NCBI RefSeq assembly: GCF_000671395.1
Contig: NZ_AQQY01000006.1
Location: 1 to 64,000, forward strand
Length of the DNA stretch: 64,000 bases
Origin: Actibacterium atlanticum
Lineage (GTDB): Bacteria > Pseudomonadota > Alphaproteobacteria > Rhodobacterales > Rhodobacteraceae
Direction: 5' to 3'
Shown here: piece after piece, positions 43,670-53,001 of the stretch
Layout of the letters: each line of letters starts with the position of its first letter
Position numbering within the stretch: the stretch's first letter is position 1
Notes under the pieces: generated by a model
What the model was told of the DNA's origin: nothing
What the model saw: only the letters and a program-made list of their open reading frames with translations
The model's database searches: none
Program-made: the position numbers and the translations under genes

Positions 43670-44323
43670 CTAGCTCAGCACTTTTTGAGAGAGCTCAACC
43701 AATTCAATGACCGACCCGATTTCCAGTTTTTCTAGAATCCGCGCCCTGTGATGGTCGACCGTGCGGGGCGAGATATCGAGCGCCCGTCCGATATCTTTGC
43801 TGGATGTGTTTGAAGGGTGTTCCATCATGAACACGGCCACTTCCCGTTCACGCGAGGTCAGGCGCCCAAACCGTTGCTTGGCGTCGTTCTGCTCGGACGC
43901 GGCTTTGCGCATCTTCGCGTCGCGCTCAAAGGCGGTCTGAATGCAGGCGATCAAATCGTTCTGGCGAAAGGGCTTTTCAAGAAAATCCACCGCCCCCGCC
44001 TTCATGGCCTGTACGGATTCCGGCACGCCCCCATGGCCTGAAATAAAAACAATCGGGATCGTAATATTTTGCTGGATCATAAAGGATTGCAGCTCCAGCC
44101 CATTCAGTTCGGGCATGCCGTAGTCCAGCACCAAACAGCCCAGCTGATCCGTTTCATATTGCTCCAGAAATCCCTTAGCCGAGTCAAAGGCGGCAACGGT
44201 GAACCCGCGCTTTCTGAGCGCGCGCGACAGCGTTGTGCGCACCTCTTCTTCATCGTCGATCAAAAACACTGTTGGGTCAGTCACGTTTGGGCCCCGTGTC
44301 AAAGACAAATTAAGCCCCTTCAT
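43670..44323 (-). CDS. FixJ-type response regulator (LuxR-like DNA binding)
   Basis: 217 residues: receiver with acidic pair IDDEEE, phospho-acceptor Asp in CLVLDYGMPELNG and switch Lys in EKPFR, then a LuxR/FixJ helix-turn-helix (RLTSREREVAVFMMEHPSNTSSKDIGRALDISPRTVDHHRARILEKL). ATG 44323 overlaps the kinase stop by 4 bases. A GTG at 44284 would put the Asp at residue 54, as in FixJ, and is an equally plausible start. Likely controls the divergent aminotransferase and TAXI-TRAP genes at 47.6-47.9 kb. Confidence 0.9.
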   Translation of the reverse strand: MKGLNLSLTRGPNVTDPTVFLIDDEEEVRTTLSRALRKRGFTVAAFDSAKGFLEQYETDQLGCLVLDYGMPELNGLELQSFMIQQNITIPIVFISGHGGVPESVQAMKAGAVDFLEKPFRQNDLIACIQTAFERDAKMRKAASEQNDAKQRFGRLTSREREVAVFMMEHPSNTSSKDIGRALDISPRTVDHHRARILEKLEIGSVIELVELSQKVLS

Positions 44324-46293
44324 CGCGTTTCCCGGGGCAGCGTAAAACAGAAGATCGTCTGGCCTGCGGCCTCTGCATCATGCCACAAACGACCCCCGTT
44401 GTTTTCGACAATACTCCGGCTGATCGACAGGCCAAGCCCCATGCCGCCCTTTTTGCTGGTTTGAAATTGTTTAAACAGCCGCACGTCTTCGGGCACGCCC
44501 GGGCCGGTGTCTTTCACTTTGACCAGCAAGACATCTTCCTGTGCCTTGGCCTCTACCAGGACTTCACGGGTCTTTGTGTCAGCGGCGGCCATGGCCTCGA
44601 TAGCGTTGCGAATTAGGTTGATCAAAACCTGCGCGATCTGAACACGGTTGCCTTTAACCATGGGGTGCTTTGCGGGCACATAGATCAGTTTGACGTGGTT
44701 TTCTTCGGCTTCGTGGCGCATCAGACGTTTTGCCTGATCAATCAGTTCGTTAAAGTTGAAGACCGCAGTTTTGCCTTCGTCCTTTCGCACAAAACCACGC
44801 AAGGCGCGCACCACATCGCCCCCTTGATGGGCCTGTTCGTCGAGCTCATTCAATATTGTCAGCAGGTCTTCGCTGGCTGTGCCACTTTCCTTGGCGGTCG
44901 AGATGGCAGCGTCGACATTCTGCGTGATGGCCGTAAGCGGCTGGCTTAGTTCATGCGCCAAACCCGATGCCATCTGCCCCATGACATTGATGCGCGAGAA
45001 ATGCGCAAGGTCACGACTGAGCTCCTGAACCTTGGCTTCCGAATCCCGACGCTGGGCGATCTCGTCGATCAGGGTTTTGTTGGCCTTGCTCAGCTCGCGA
45101 TAGGTTTTAGGCAGTGGCGCGTTGGCGGAAACCTCGCCCTGCGAAACAAGAGAGGTGCGAACCGCAAAGGCGCGGACCGGTCGCAGGATTATCTCGGCAA
45201 TGGCAAGCCCGACCAGCGCGGTCAAAATAGAGATGCCAGCAGCGATCCAGATATTGCGCGCACGGTTCTTTTTGATTTCACCGATGAAGTCGTTTTCAGG
45301 CGCATAGATCGCCACGGTCCATGGCAAATCTATCCCTTCAAGCGGTTCAAAAAGCCCCAGATAATTGTTGCGCCGGAACGCCGCATTCGAGGGCAGGTCA
45401 AAGTTGGTGACGGTCCCGCCTTCGAAATTCGCAAAGGCGGCGCGTGACACCGGATCGTCGATGTCCTTGATGTTGGCAAAGCTGAGCGTCCCGTCGTCAT
45501 TTAACACTTTGATCTGGTTGGGGTCTGGATGTGCAAGCACGCTGCCATCCTGATGCAGGATCACAGCCGCGCCGCTTTCGCTGACCTGCAGGTCGCTCAG
45601 GAAATCCGAGATGTCCGAGATTTCGATATCGACACCCACGACCCCCTGAAGACCGTCATCTTCGAAAACAATCGGTGCGGCCACCGTGATGCCCGGCTGC
45701 TGAGAGGTGAAAAAGATATAAGGGTTGGTCCAGATCCGCCGGTCAAGATTGCTGGCTTTCAGGTACCAAGGCCGCGTGCGCGCGTCGTAAGGGTCAAGCG
45801 GGTCACTGTCGCGGGCGACGACTTCATAATCTGCGGTGCGCCAGATAAAGTCCGTGGTGCGAACGCCGTCTTCGATGGTGATGAACTTAGTGCGGTAAGG
45901 CCCCGGCCCGTCGCTTTTCATCACATAGACAAAGTTGCCCTGCTCATCGCCATAGTTGATGCCTGCCACATTGGTTTCGGTCTGCAGAAGCTCAAAGAAA
46001 TAGCGCTCCATCGTGTCTTTATCGGTGGTGCCGACAAGCCCGGTGTTCAGCACCCGGCGCGCCTGTTCGGTCATCTCTGCAGCTGGTTCAAGAAAACGTT
46101 TTGTATGGTCAACGGCATTGGCACCGGCGCGTTCCATCAAGCCGCGGGCGTGGTCCAGAATTGCGCGCTCGGACGAAACGTATGAGGTGAGGACAACAAA
46201 CAAAATGGCGACGAATTGCAAACCTGCAAGAGAGATCGCCAGGACGAAACCCAGCGAAACCCTGATGCCATCTTGCCTAATGCGATACGCCAA
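44320..46293 (-). CDS. Sensor histidine kinase with periplasmic dCache domain, FixL-like core
   Basis: 657 residues. Membrane segment about 13-36, a large periplasmic double-Cache-type domain (about 40-340, with YFFELLQTETNVAGINYGD, WYLKASNLDRRIWTNPYIFFTSQQPGITVAAP), second membrane segment about 350-372, then a coiled linker and HisKA with His447 in SGLAHELSQPLTAI, N box LINLIRNAIEAM, and DTGPGV and GGMGLGLSI loops. dCache sensors bind small organic ligands such as amino acids, amines or carboxylates directly. Nine bases behind the aminotransferase gene, so probably one operon. Confidence 0.92.
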   Translation of the reverse strand: MAYRIRQDGIRVSLGFVLAISLAGLQFVAILFVVLTSYVSSERAILDHARGLMERAGANAVDHTKRFLEPAAEMTEQARRVLNTGLVGTTDKDTMERYFFELLQTETNVAGINYGDEQGNFVYVMKSDGPGPYRTKFITIEDGVRTTDFIWRTADYEVVARDSDPLDPYDARTRPWYLKASNLDRRIWTNPYIFFTSQQPGITVAAPIVFEDDGLQGVVGVDIEISDISDFLSDLQVSESGAAVILHQDGSVLAHPDPNQIKVLNDDGTLSFANIKDIDDPVSRAAFANFEGGTVTNFDLPSNAAFRRNNYLGLFEPLEGIDLPWTVAIYAPENDFIGEIKKNRARNIWIAAGISILTALVGLAIAEIILRPVRAFAVRTSLVSQGEVSANAPLPKTYRELSKANKTLIDEIAQRRDSEAKVQELSRDLAHFSRINVMGQMASGLAHELSQPLTAITQNVDAAISTAKESGTASEDLLTILNELDEQAHQGGDVVRALRGFVRKDEGKTAVFNFNELIDQAKRLMRHEAEENHVKLIYVPAKHPMVKGNRVQIAQVLINLIRNAIEAMAAADTKTREVLVEAKAQEDVLLVKVKDTGPGVPEDVRLFKQFQTSKKGGMGLGLSISRSIVENNGGRLWHDAEAAGQTIFCFTLPRETR

Positions 46294-46302
46294 ATGCTCT
46301 GA

Positions 46303-47637
46303 TCACATCCCCAAGTCTGCGGTGACTTTACTGACGGCGATGGAAAGCTTGCTGACCACTTCTTCCAGATGATGGTCTTCCGAGATGAAGGGGGGCGCAA
46401 GCAACACGTGATCCCCGTTCTTGCCGTCAATCGTACCGCCCATCGGATAGCAAATCAAACCCGCCTCGAAGGCTGCGGTTTTCAGGCGGGCGTTGAACTT
46501 GTGGCTGGGGTCGATCACCGCCTTGCTGTCGCGGTCGGCGACAAACTCAAGCCCGACAAACAGGCCGCGGCCGCGAATGTCACCCACATTGGGGTGCTGG
46601 CCGAATTCCTGATGCAGCAGATCACGCAATTGCTTCCCCTTGGCCGAGACCTGATCCACGATGCCGCCCTGCGTTAGCTTTTGCACCACGGCAAGCCCGG
46701 CAGCGCAGGCCGTGGGATGGCCGACATAGGTGTGCCCATGCTGAAAGAACCCGCTGCCGGTTTTGATGGCGTCAAAGATTTCCACCGAACACAGGGTCGC
46801 ACCGATCGGCTGATACCCGGCGCCCAACCCTTTGGCGATGGTGCAGATATCGGGGCTAACCCCGTCTTGTTCTGCTGCAAACAGGGTGCCGGTGCGTCCC
46901 ATGCCGCACATGACCTCGTCCAGGATCAGCAAAACACCGTATGTGTCGCAAATTTCGCGTATGCGTTTGAAATAGCCTTCGACCGCTGGCACGGCGCCCA
47001 TCGTCGCACCCACCACAGGTTCTGCGACAAAAGCCATCACCTGATCAGTTCCCAAACGCAGGATTTCCTGTTCCAGCTCGTTGGCGACGCGTTGGCCATA
47101 GTCAGAGCTGGTCTCATCCGCGCGGCGATCCCGGTATTCGTAACACGGCGCGATGTGGCTGACGTTCATCAGCAACGGTGCAAAAGGTTCACGCCGCCAC
47201 GCGTTGCCGCCCACCGCCAAAGCACCCAGCGTGTTGCCGTGATAGCTTTGCCGCCGGGCGATGATCTTGGAGCGTTCCGGCTGGCCGATCTCAAGAAAAT
47301 ACTGCCGCGCCAGCTTTAGCGCCGCTTCCACAGCCTCGGATCCGCCGGATACGAAATAGACGTGCTCTAACCCGTCAGGCGCGTGATCAACCAGCAGATC
47401 GGCAAGGTCTTCGGCGGGTTGCGAGCCAAGGAAACCCGTATGCGCAAATGCCATAGAATCAAGCTGTTGCTTGATCGCGTTGATAATATCCGGGTCGCCA
47501 TGCCCAAGGCAGGAAACCGCAGCGCCGCCCGATCCGTCGAAATAGGCCTTCCCATCGGCGTCATAAAGATAAACGCCGCCACCCTTTGTGCCGATTGGGG
47601 GTAACTTATTGGAATGTCTGTGGAAAACGCGGCTCAT
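46303..47637 (-). CDS. Class III PLP-dependent aminotransferase
   Basis: 444 residues from ATG 47637. Transfers amino groups from omega-amino acids, amines or related donors to a keto acid. Seen: GGAAVSCLGHGDPDI early, YFVSGGSEAVEAALKLARQY, the PLP-aromatic loop SYHGNTLGALAVGGNAWRREPF, ILDEVMCGMGRTGTLF with the cofactor Asp, and the Schiff-base Lys in CTIAKGLGAGYQPIGA. The frame opens at 47688 but lacks a better start. It leads an operon with a kinase and response regulator and is divergent from a TAXI-TRAP importer, so it probably deaminates the imported amine or amino acid. Substrate unknown. Confidence 0.9.
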   Translation of the reverse strand: MSRVFHRHSNKLPPIGTKGGGVYLYDADGKAYFDGSGGAAVSCLGHGDPDIINAIKQQLDSMAFAHTGFLGSQPAEDLADLLVDHAPDGLEHVYFVSGGSEAVEAALKLARQYFLEIGQPERSKIIARRQSYHGNTLGALAVGGNAWRREPFAPLLMNVSHIAPCYEYRDRRADETSSDYGQRVANELEQEILRLGTDQVMAFVAEPVVGATMGAVPAVEGYFKRIREICDTYGVLLILDEVMCGMGRTGTLFAAEQDGVSPDICTIAKGLGAGYQPIGATLCSVEIFDAIKTGSGFFQHGHTYVGHPTACAAGLAVVQKLTQGGIVDQVSAKGKQLRDLLHQEFGQHPNVGDIRGRGLFVGLEFVADRDSKAVIDPSHKFNARLKTAAFEAGLICYPMGGTIDGKNGDHVLLAPPFISEDHHLEEVVSKLSIAVSKVTADLGM

Positions 47638-47766
47638 TGATCCGATTCCATGGTGCTTCCGGCACATGCAATCACTTTGGATAGGCAAATTCTATAGGTA
47701 GTGACGCGCATAGACAGCAAGCCCGGTCTCGGGGACCATTTTGGGGTGTGATGCACTGAAACTCCT

Positions 47767-47785
47767 GCGTTTGACCACCAAACGC
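47767..47785. promoter_or_regulatory. Inverted repeat GCGTTTG-N5-CAAACGC
   Basis: A perfect 7-5-7 palindrome in the divergent promoter between the aminotransferase and TAXI binding-protein genes, 71 bases upstream of the latter. A plausible operator for the FixJ-type regulator or another factor. Confidence 0.55.
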
Positions 47786-47856
47786 CGCGCAATTGCCGTG
47801 CTGGCTGTTGCGACCAAGGAGAGAAGCATCAAGAGACCGACAACTGGGAGACACTT

Positions 47857-48828
47857 ATGTCATACACAAAATTTAACACAGTCGCCGCCACCGCTCTGGC
47901 GCTTGCTGTTTCTGCACCCGCGGCCTTCGCCGAGGAGTTCATCACCATCGGCACCGGCGGTGTGACGGGCGTTTACTATCCGACGGGCGGCGCGATCTGC
48001 CGTCTGGTTAATAAGGGCCGTCGTGACCACGGCATCCGCTGCTCGGTCGAATCCACCGGGGGCTCGGTTTACAACATCAACACCATCCGGGAAGGCGAGC
48101 TGGAATTTGGTGTGGCCCAGTCCGACTGGCAGTACCACGCTTACAACGGCACATCGAAGTTCGAAGATGCCGGCGCGTTTGAAGGCCTGCGGGCAGTCTT
48201 CTCGGTCCACCCTGAACCCTTTACCGTCGTCGCCCGCGCAGACGCGGGTGTTTCGTCGTTCGAAGACCTTAAGGGCAAGCGCGTGAACATCGGCAACCCC
48301 GGTTCGGGTCAGCGCGGCACCATGGAAGTACTGCTGGGCGCACTGGGCTGGACAACCGGCGACTTTGCCCTGGCGACCGAGCTGAAAGCCGCCGAGCAGT
48401 CGGCTGCGCTGTGCGACAACCAGATCGACGCGATGGTCTATACCGTTGGCCACCCCTCGGGCTCCATTCAGGAAGCCACCACCGCCTGTGACTCGGTACT
48501 GGTGAACGTGTCCGGCGATGCGGTTGACGGCCTGATTGCTGATAACTCGTTCTATCGCTCGGCAACCATCCCCGGCGGCATGTACCGCGGCAATGACGGC
48601 GACACATCCACCTTCGGCGTGGGTGCAACTTTCGTGACATCAGAATCGGTATCGGACGAAGCCGTTTACACCGTGGTTTCCTCGGTCTTTGAAAACTTCG
48701 AAGACTTCAAGAAACTGCACCCGGCCTTTGCCAACCTCAAGCCTGAAGAAATGGCCACCGCTGGTCTCTCTGCTCCGCTGCACCCGGGTGCCGCGAAATA
48801 CTACAAAGAGCAAGGCTGGATCGAATAA
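47857..48828 (+). CDS. TAXI-family TRAP transporter binding protein
   Basis: Periplasmic receptor of 323 residues. A signal peptide ([27 protein letters not shown]) is followed by the TAXI hallmark [27 protein letters not shown] and later [26 protein letters not shown] preceded by CTGGGAGACACTT. TAXI proteins pair with fused TRAP permeases such as the next gene. Known ligands of the family are amino acids and dicarboxylates; the neighbouring aminotransferase favours an amino compound. Confidence 0.93.
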   Translation: MSYTKFNTVAATALALAVSAPAAFAEEFITIGTGGVTGVYYPTGGAICRLVNKGRRDHGIRCSVESTGGSVYNINTIREGELEFGVAQSDWQYHAYNGTSKFEDAGAFEGLRAVFSVHPEPFTVVARADAGVSSFEDLKGKRVNIGNPGSGQRGTMEVLLGALGWTTGDFALATELKAAEQSAALCDNQIDAMVYTVGHPSGSIQEATTACDSVLVNVSGDAVDGLIADNSFYRSATIPGGMYRGNDGDTSTFGVGATFVTSESVSDEAVYTVVSSVFENFEDFKKLHPAFANLKPEEMATAGLSAPLHPGAAKYYKEQGWIE

Positions 48829-48850
48829 CCCAGTTTGATCAAAAGACTAG

Positions 48851-48873
48851 GAGGGGCGCCATTGGCGCCTCTC
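48851..48873 (+). repeat. Hairpin between TAXI binding protein and permease
   Basis: GAGGGGCGCC-ATT-GGCGCCTCTC makes a 10-bp stem with one G-U pair, 22 bases after the binding-protein stop, without a T tract. Confidence 0.6.
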
Positions 48874-48919
48874 GCTACCAGTGAACTCAAGCCAATTGAG
48901 ATATCCAGGGGGACTTAAC

Positions 48920-51523
48920 GTGACAGATCAAAAGACAGAAGGCCGCGCACTTAGCGAAGAAGAGCTACAGGAACTGGTTTCGTCTTCCGATGCCGGTGCC
49001 CGAAATCCGGTTGGGTTTGTCGGCACGTTCCTTGCGATTGTCGCGATTGTCTGGTCGGTGTTTCAGGTCGTTCTGGCCTCGCCGCTGGCCAACTATGTTC
49101 TCCCCGGATCGGTCATAAACAACTCGCGCCAGATCCATCTGGCCTTTGCGATTTTCCTGGCCTTTATGGCCTACCCCGCGCTGAAATCGAGCCCCCGGCA
49201 TTACATCCCGATCCAGGATTGGATTATGGCCGTGGTTGGCGCTTTCATCGCGCTTTACGGATATTTCTTTTATCAGAAAATCGTCAACTCAGGCGGATTG
49301 GCCGACAATGTTGACAAGTGGTTCGCGCTGGCGGGCCTGATCTTGTTGTTCGAGGCCGCGCGACGTGCGCTGGGCCCTGCCATGGCGATCATCGCCACCA
49401 TCTTTCTGCTCTATGTCTTTTTCGGCTCGTCCACCGTTGTCCCGGATGTGATCCGCTGGGGTGGTGCGTCGCTGAAGAAAGCCATGAGCCATATGTGGAT
49501 CACGTCCGAAGGCGTGTTCGGCATTGCGCTGGGGGTTTCCACGAAATTCGTTTTCCTGTTCGTGCTGTTTGGCGCGCTTTTGGATAAAGCGGGGGCCGGG
49601 AACTATTTCATCAAAATGGCCTTTGGTGCCCTTGGGCACCTCAAAGGTGGGCCAGCCAAGGCGGCGGTTGTGGGCTCGGCGGCGACAGGTCTGATTTCTG
49701 GCTCGTCCATCGCCAACGTGGTCACGACCGGCACCTTCACCATCCCCCTGATGAAACGCGTTGGCTTTACCTCGGAACAGGGCGGCGCGGTCGAGGTGGC
49801 CTCGTCCGTGAACGGTCAGATCATGCCGCCTGTCATGGGGGCCGCGGCCTTTTTGATGGTGGAATACGTCGGGATTTCATATGTTGAGGTGATCACCCAC
49901 GCCTTCCTGCCGGCGTCAATTTCCTACATCGCGCTGGTCTATATCGTGCACCTTGAGGCAGTGAAACGGAACATGCCGGTTCTGGGCGACCGTGTTGTGT
50001 CGATGGGCAAAACCATCGGCGGCATGGCGGCTTTCTTTGTGGGCTTTGCAGCGCTGTGCTACGGCGTGCAATACCCGGTCAAAGCGATCACATCTTTGCT
50101 GCCCGCCTCGGGCCTGATCCTGTCGGCGCTGGTGTTCGTGGCTTACGTGGGCCTGCTGTATCTTGCCGCGCAAGTACCCGATCTTGAACCCGACGACCCG
50201 CATGCCAAAGAGGTCCAACTGCCCGTCGTGGGCGAGATTTACAAATCCGGTCTCTATTATCTGCTGCCGATCATCGTGCTGGTGTACTTCTTGATGATTG
50301 AACAGAAATCCCCGGGCCTGTCGGCCTTTTGGGCGACCTCCCTTCTGTTCGTCATCCTGCTGACCCAGCGCCCGCTCAAGGCGATGTTCCGCGGTGAAAG
50401 CGAGATGGTTGAGCGCTTCAAAGACGGCGTTGTCGACCTGCTGCAAGGTCTGGTCGATGGCGCACGCAACATGATCGGTATTGGTTTGGCCACCGCCACG
50501 GCGGGCGTGATCGTTGGCACTGTGACCCTGACCGGGGTTGGTCAGGTCATGGCCGATCTGGTTGAGTTCCTCTCGGGTGGCAATCTGATCTTGATGCTGG
50601 TCATGGTGGGCCTGTTGTCCCTTGTCCTTGGGATGGGCCTGCCGACCACGGCGAACTATATCGTGGTGTCCTCGCTGATGGCTGGGGTCGTGGTTGAACT
50701 GGGCGCGCAATCGGGCCTGATCGTGCCACTGATCGCCGTGCACCTGTTTGTGTTCTACTTCGGGATCATGGCGGACGTGACCCCGCCGGTGGGGCTGGCC
50801 AGTTTCGCAGCTGCCGCCGTATCGGGGGGGGATGCGATCCGCACCGGGTTCGTCGCGTTCTTCTATAGCCTGCGCACCGTGGCTTTGCCGTTTGTCTTTA
50901 TCTTCAATACCGATCTTCTGCTGATTGATGTGACGTGGACGCAAGGCATATTGGTGTTCGTGATGTCCAGCATCGCGATCCTTGTCTTCACTGCTGGCAC
51001 CATGGGGTACTTCATCACCAAGAGCCGCATTTACGAAAGCGTCGCTCTGATCGTGATCGCGTTCTCGCTGTTTAGACCGGACTTCTTCCTGGATCGCATC
51101 CAGCCGCCGTATAACGACATTCAACCAACGGCCTTGGTTGAAGCGGTCGATGCGGCGGCGGCCGGCTCTGAACTTCGGATCGTGCTGAACGGGCCTGATT
51201 TCGACACGGGCGCGCTGAAGGACACAACCCTTGTCCTGCCGATTGATGACACCCCTGCGGGTGCCCGAATGGATGCCTTGGGGCTGCTGACGTTTGAGGA
51301 GGATGGCAAACTGGTCGTCGAAGAACCGCTGTTCGGTACGCCATTTGCCACCACGTTGCAGGGCTATGACTTCTACGCAGACGAATTTGTCACCGTCAAA
51401 GAGGTCAAAGCCCCAACCGACCAAATGCCCAAAGAGCTGCTTTTCATTCCCGGACTGTTGCTTTTGGGTCTGATCGTCTTCCTGCAAAAAGCGCGCGCTT
51501 CAAAACAAGGAGTTCCAGCATGA
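48920..51523 (+). CDS. Fused TRAP permease (4TM/12TM) of TAXI type
   Basis: About 867 residues, combining DctQ-like and DctM-like parts in one chain. GTG 48920 lies behind CCAGGGGGAC and begins a typical acidic cytoplasmic leader; the GTG at 48881 has no ribosome site. The DctM half shows GSAATGLISGSSIANVVTTGTFTIPLMKR and GMGLPTTANYIVVSSLMAGVV. The C-terminal 180 residues add a soluble domain (ALVEAVDAAAAGSELRIVLNGPDFD, similar to DUF3394) between two membrane helices, a known TAXI-TRAP extension. Overlaps the stress-protein gene by ATGA. Confidence 0.93.
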   Translation: MTDQKTEGRALSEEELQELVSSSDAGARNPVGFVGTFLAIVAIVWSVFQVVLASPLANYVLPGSVINNSRQIHLAFAIFLAFMAYPALKSSPRHYIPIQDWIMAVVGAFIALYGYFFYQKIVNSGGLADNVDKWFALAGLILLFEAARRALGPAMAIIATIFLLYVFFGSSTVVPDVIRWGGASLKKAMSHMWITSEGVFGIALGVSTKFVFLFVLFGALLDKAGAGNYFIKMAFGALGHLKGGPAKAAVVGSAATGLISGSSIANVVTTGTFTIPLMKRVGFTSEQGGAVEVASSVNGQIMPPVMGAAAFLMVEYVGISYVEVITHAFLPASISYIALVYIVHLEAVKRNMPVLGDRVVSMGKTIGGMAAFFVGFAALCYGVQYPVKAITSLLPASGLILSALVFVAYVGLLYLAAQVPDLEPDDPHAKEVQLPVVGEIYKSGLYYLLPIIVLVYFLMIEQKSPGLSAFWATSLLFVILLTQRPLKAMFRGESEMVERFKDGVVDLLQGLVDGARNMIGIGLATATAGVIVGTVTLTGVGQVMADLVEFLSGGNLILMLVMVGLLSLVLGMGLPTTANYIVVSSLMAGVVVELGAQSGLIVPLIAVHLFVFYFGIMADVTPPVGLASFAAAAVSGGDAIRTGFVAFFYSLRTVALPFVFIFNTDLLLIDVTWTQGILVFVMSSIAILVFTAGTMGYFITKSRIYESVALIVIAFSLFRPDFFLDRIQPPYNDIQPTALVEAVDAAAAGSELRIVLNGPDFDTGALKDTTLVLPIDDTPAGARMDALGLLTFEEDGKLVVEEPLFGTPFATTLQGYDFYADEFVTVKEVKAPTDQMPKELLFIPGLLLLGLIVFLQKARASKQGVPA

Positions 51524-51951
51524 GCCGTTCCGTCCTGTGTGCTGTCGACATTTCCAATCAGGGAAAAGACGACGCGGTTTTGAAAGAGGCCAAACGTCTT
51601 GCCGATCTTCATGGCGCCCAGCTTGATGTGGTCACGGTCATCCCTGACTTTGGTAAAAGCCTTGTGGCCGGGTTCTTTGAGAAAAGCCATCATGACAAAG
51701 CCGTCGCCGCGGCAAAGACTGACCTGAAAGGGCAGATCGTCAAAAGCCTTGGGGCGGAGGCGGATGCAAAGGTGCGTCACGTTGTGGCCACGGGCACGGC
51801 CTATGAGGAAATCCTGCGCGTGGCCGAGGAAACCAAATGCGAATTGATCGTGATCGGGGCGCATAAACCCAATTTCGCAGATTATCTGCTTGGGCCAAAC
51901 GCGGCACGCGTGGTCAGGCACTCTACCTGTTCTGTGTACGTGGTGCGCTAA
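51520..51951 (+). CDS. Universal stress protein family (TeaD-like)
   Basis: 143 residues, Usp fold: MSRSVLCAVDISNQGKD at the start and the nucleotide-binding GAHKPNFADYLLGPNAARVVRHSTCSVYVV at the end, an ATP-binding-type G-x9-G-x-(S/T) variant. It is translationally coupled to the TRAP permease. In Halomonas, TeaD, a Usp encoded after the TRAP genes teaABC, tunes ectoine uptake by binding ATP, so a similar modulating role is inferred here. Confidence 0.9.
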   Translation: MSRSVLCAVDISNQGKDDAVLKEAKRLADLHGAQLDVVTVIPDFGKSLVAGFFEKSHHDKAVAAAKTDLKGQIVKSLGAEADAKVRHVVATGTAYEEILRVAEETKCELIVIGAHKPNFADYLLGPNAARVVRHSTCSVYVVR

Positions 51952-51968
51952 GCAAGCGAGCAAGGGCG

Positions 51969-52517
51969 ATGATTCAGGGTTTCGAACCGATCCGCGATGC
52001 CGAGTGGCCCGCCGAAATCGCCGACATGCTGTCCGGTTTCGCGGGCGGGTTGAATGTTTATAGGACCATGGCGCATCACCCCGCATTACTAAGGGCATGG
52101 TCGAACCTGCGTGAGCACGTCGTCAACCAAACGTCACTGGGGGCGGAACAGAGCGAAGTCGTTATCCTGCGTACCGGCACGCGGCTTGGGTCGTCCTATG
52201 AATGGCATCAGCATATCATTCGGGGACGCAAGGCGGGATTGAGCGACGCGCGAATTGCACGTCTTGGGGGCCCTCTGGACGCAATCACCGGAGGCGATGC
52301 TTTGTTGGCCAAGGCTGTCGATGAGCTGTTTGACAACAATCGTTTGTCACCAGAAACCTGCGCTGAACTGAGCCTGAGGATCGGCAAGCATGGCATCTTA
52401 GATCTTCTGGCGACGGTCGGGTTTTACTCCACACTTGGCTATCTTCTGAACAGCTTTGAAACGCCTCTGGACCAAAGCATTGCTGATGAACTGACGCGCC
52501 AGCCTTTGGGCGCTTGA
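51969..52517 (+). CDS. Carboxymuconolactone decarboxylase/AhpD-like protein
   Basis: 182 residues of all-helical AhpD/CMD fold. The segment SEVVILRTGTRLGSSYEWHQHIIRGRKAGLSDARIARL matches the CMD helical core, but the AhpD Cys-x-x-Cys pair is absent (SSYEWH), which argues against peroxidase reductase activity. 17 bases downstream of the Usp gene and probably the last gene of the TAXI operon. It may act on a product of the imported compound; the reaction is not predictable. Confidence 0.85.
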   Translation: MIQGFEPIRDAEWPAEIADMLSGFAGGLNVYRTMAHHPALLRAWSNLREHVVNQTSLGAEQSEVVILRTGTRLGSSYEWHQHIIRGRKAGLSDARIARLGGPLDAITGGDALLAKAVDELFDNNRLSPETCAELSLRIGKHGILDLLATVGFYSTLGYLLNSFETPLDQSIADELTRQPLGA

Positions 52518-52881
52518 ACACGCGGCTACAATTGCATGTTCTCTATCGAGAATCTGGCCTCACAGTTGGGCGGCAAAGCGTTTACAAATCTAGGGGCACC
52601 TGGGTCCGGCGGCACTTTTGATCCAACATAAGAACGACCATGTTTCCCTTGCAATGACCTTTCGTTTGGCTGGGCGGTCTGGTTTGAACAATACCACCGC
52701 AAACGAGTTGATCGGGTGGCGGAAAGTGCTCTTTGCCTAGGTCTAGCCCTGTTTGAACAATTTTAGGTAGTCGTAGTTCTTCAATCAGATTGCAGACCTG
52801 CTAACAGGGCTGAAGCCGGACGCTTGTTATACTACGACTACCAGCTATCAAGCCATTTCTTGCAAAAAAATTTGGGATTTA
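52518..52881. other. AT-richer intergenic region next to tRNA-Thr
   Basis: No gene recognised. It contains the palindrome TTCTC-TATC-GAGAA at 52539-52552, two copies of GTTTGAACAAT (52682-52692 and 52751-52761) and the long inverted repeat at 52766-52842. The lower GC than the flanks and position at the 3' end of a tRNA could mark a decayed insertion, though no integrase remains. Confidence 0.45.
52766..52842. repeat. Long inverted repeat upstream of tRNA-Thr 3' end
   Basis: GGTAGTCGTAGT (52766-52777) and ACTACGACTACC (52831-52842) are perfect 12-base arms enclosing 53 bases that also contain CCTG-CTAA-CAGG. It could be a small RNA hairpin or a miniature element. Confidence 0.55.
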
Positions 52882-52957
52882 TGGTGCCCCCACACGGACT
52901 CGAACCGCGGACCTACTGATTACAAATCAGTTGCTCTACCAGCTGAGCTATAGGGGC
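52882..52957 (-). tRNA. tRNA-Thr (anticodon UGU)
   Basis: A complete 76-nt cloverleaf with encoded CCA. Acceptor stem GCCCCTA pairs with TGGGGGC, the D arm is AGCTCAGCTGGTAGAGC, the anticodon stem-loop is ACTGA-TTTGTAA-TCAGT with TGT at the anticodon, and the T arm contains GGTTCGAGTCC. Reads ACA codons. Confidence 0.97.
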
Positions 52958-53001
52958 ACTGGGGAGTGATTTATCCGCACCCCGGGCGCTGTGCAAGCCC
53001 C

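Noticed and set aside
49916-51487. 523-codon minus-strand frame opposite the TRAP permease
   Set aside because: Translation is His/Gln/Arg-rich without structure, mirroring hydrophobic codons of the permease; a shadow.
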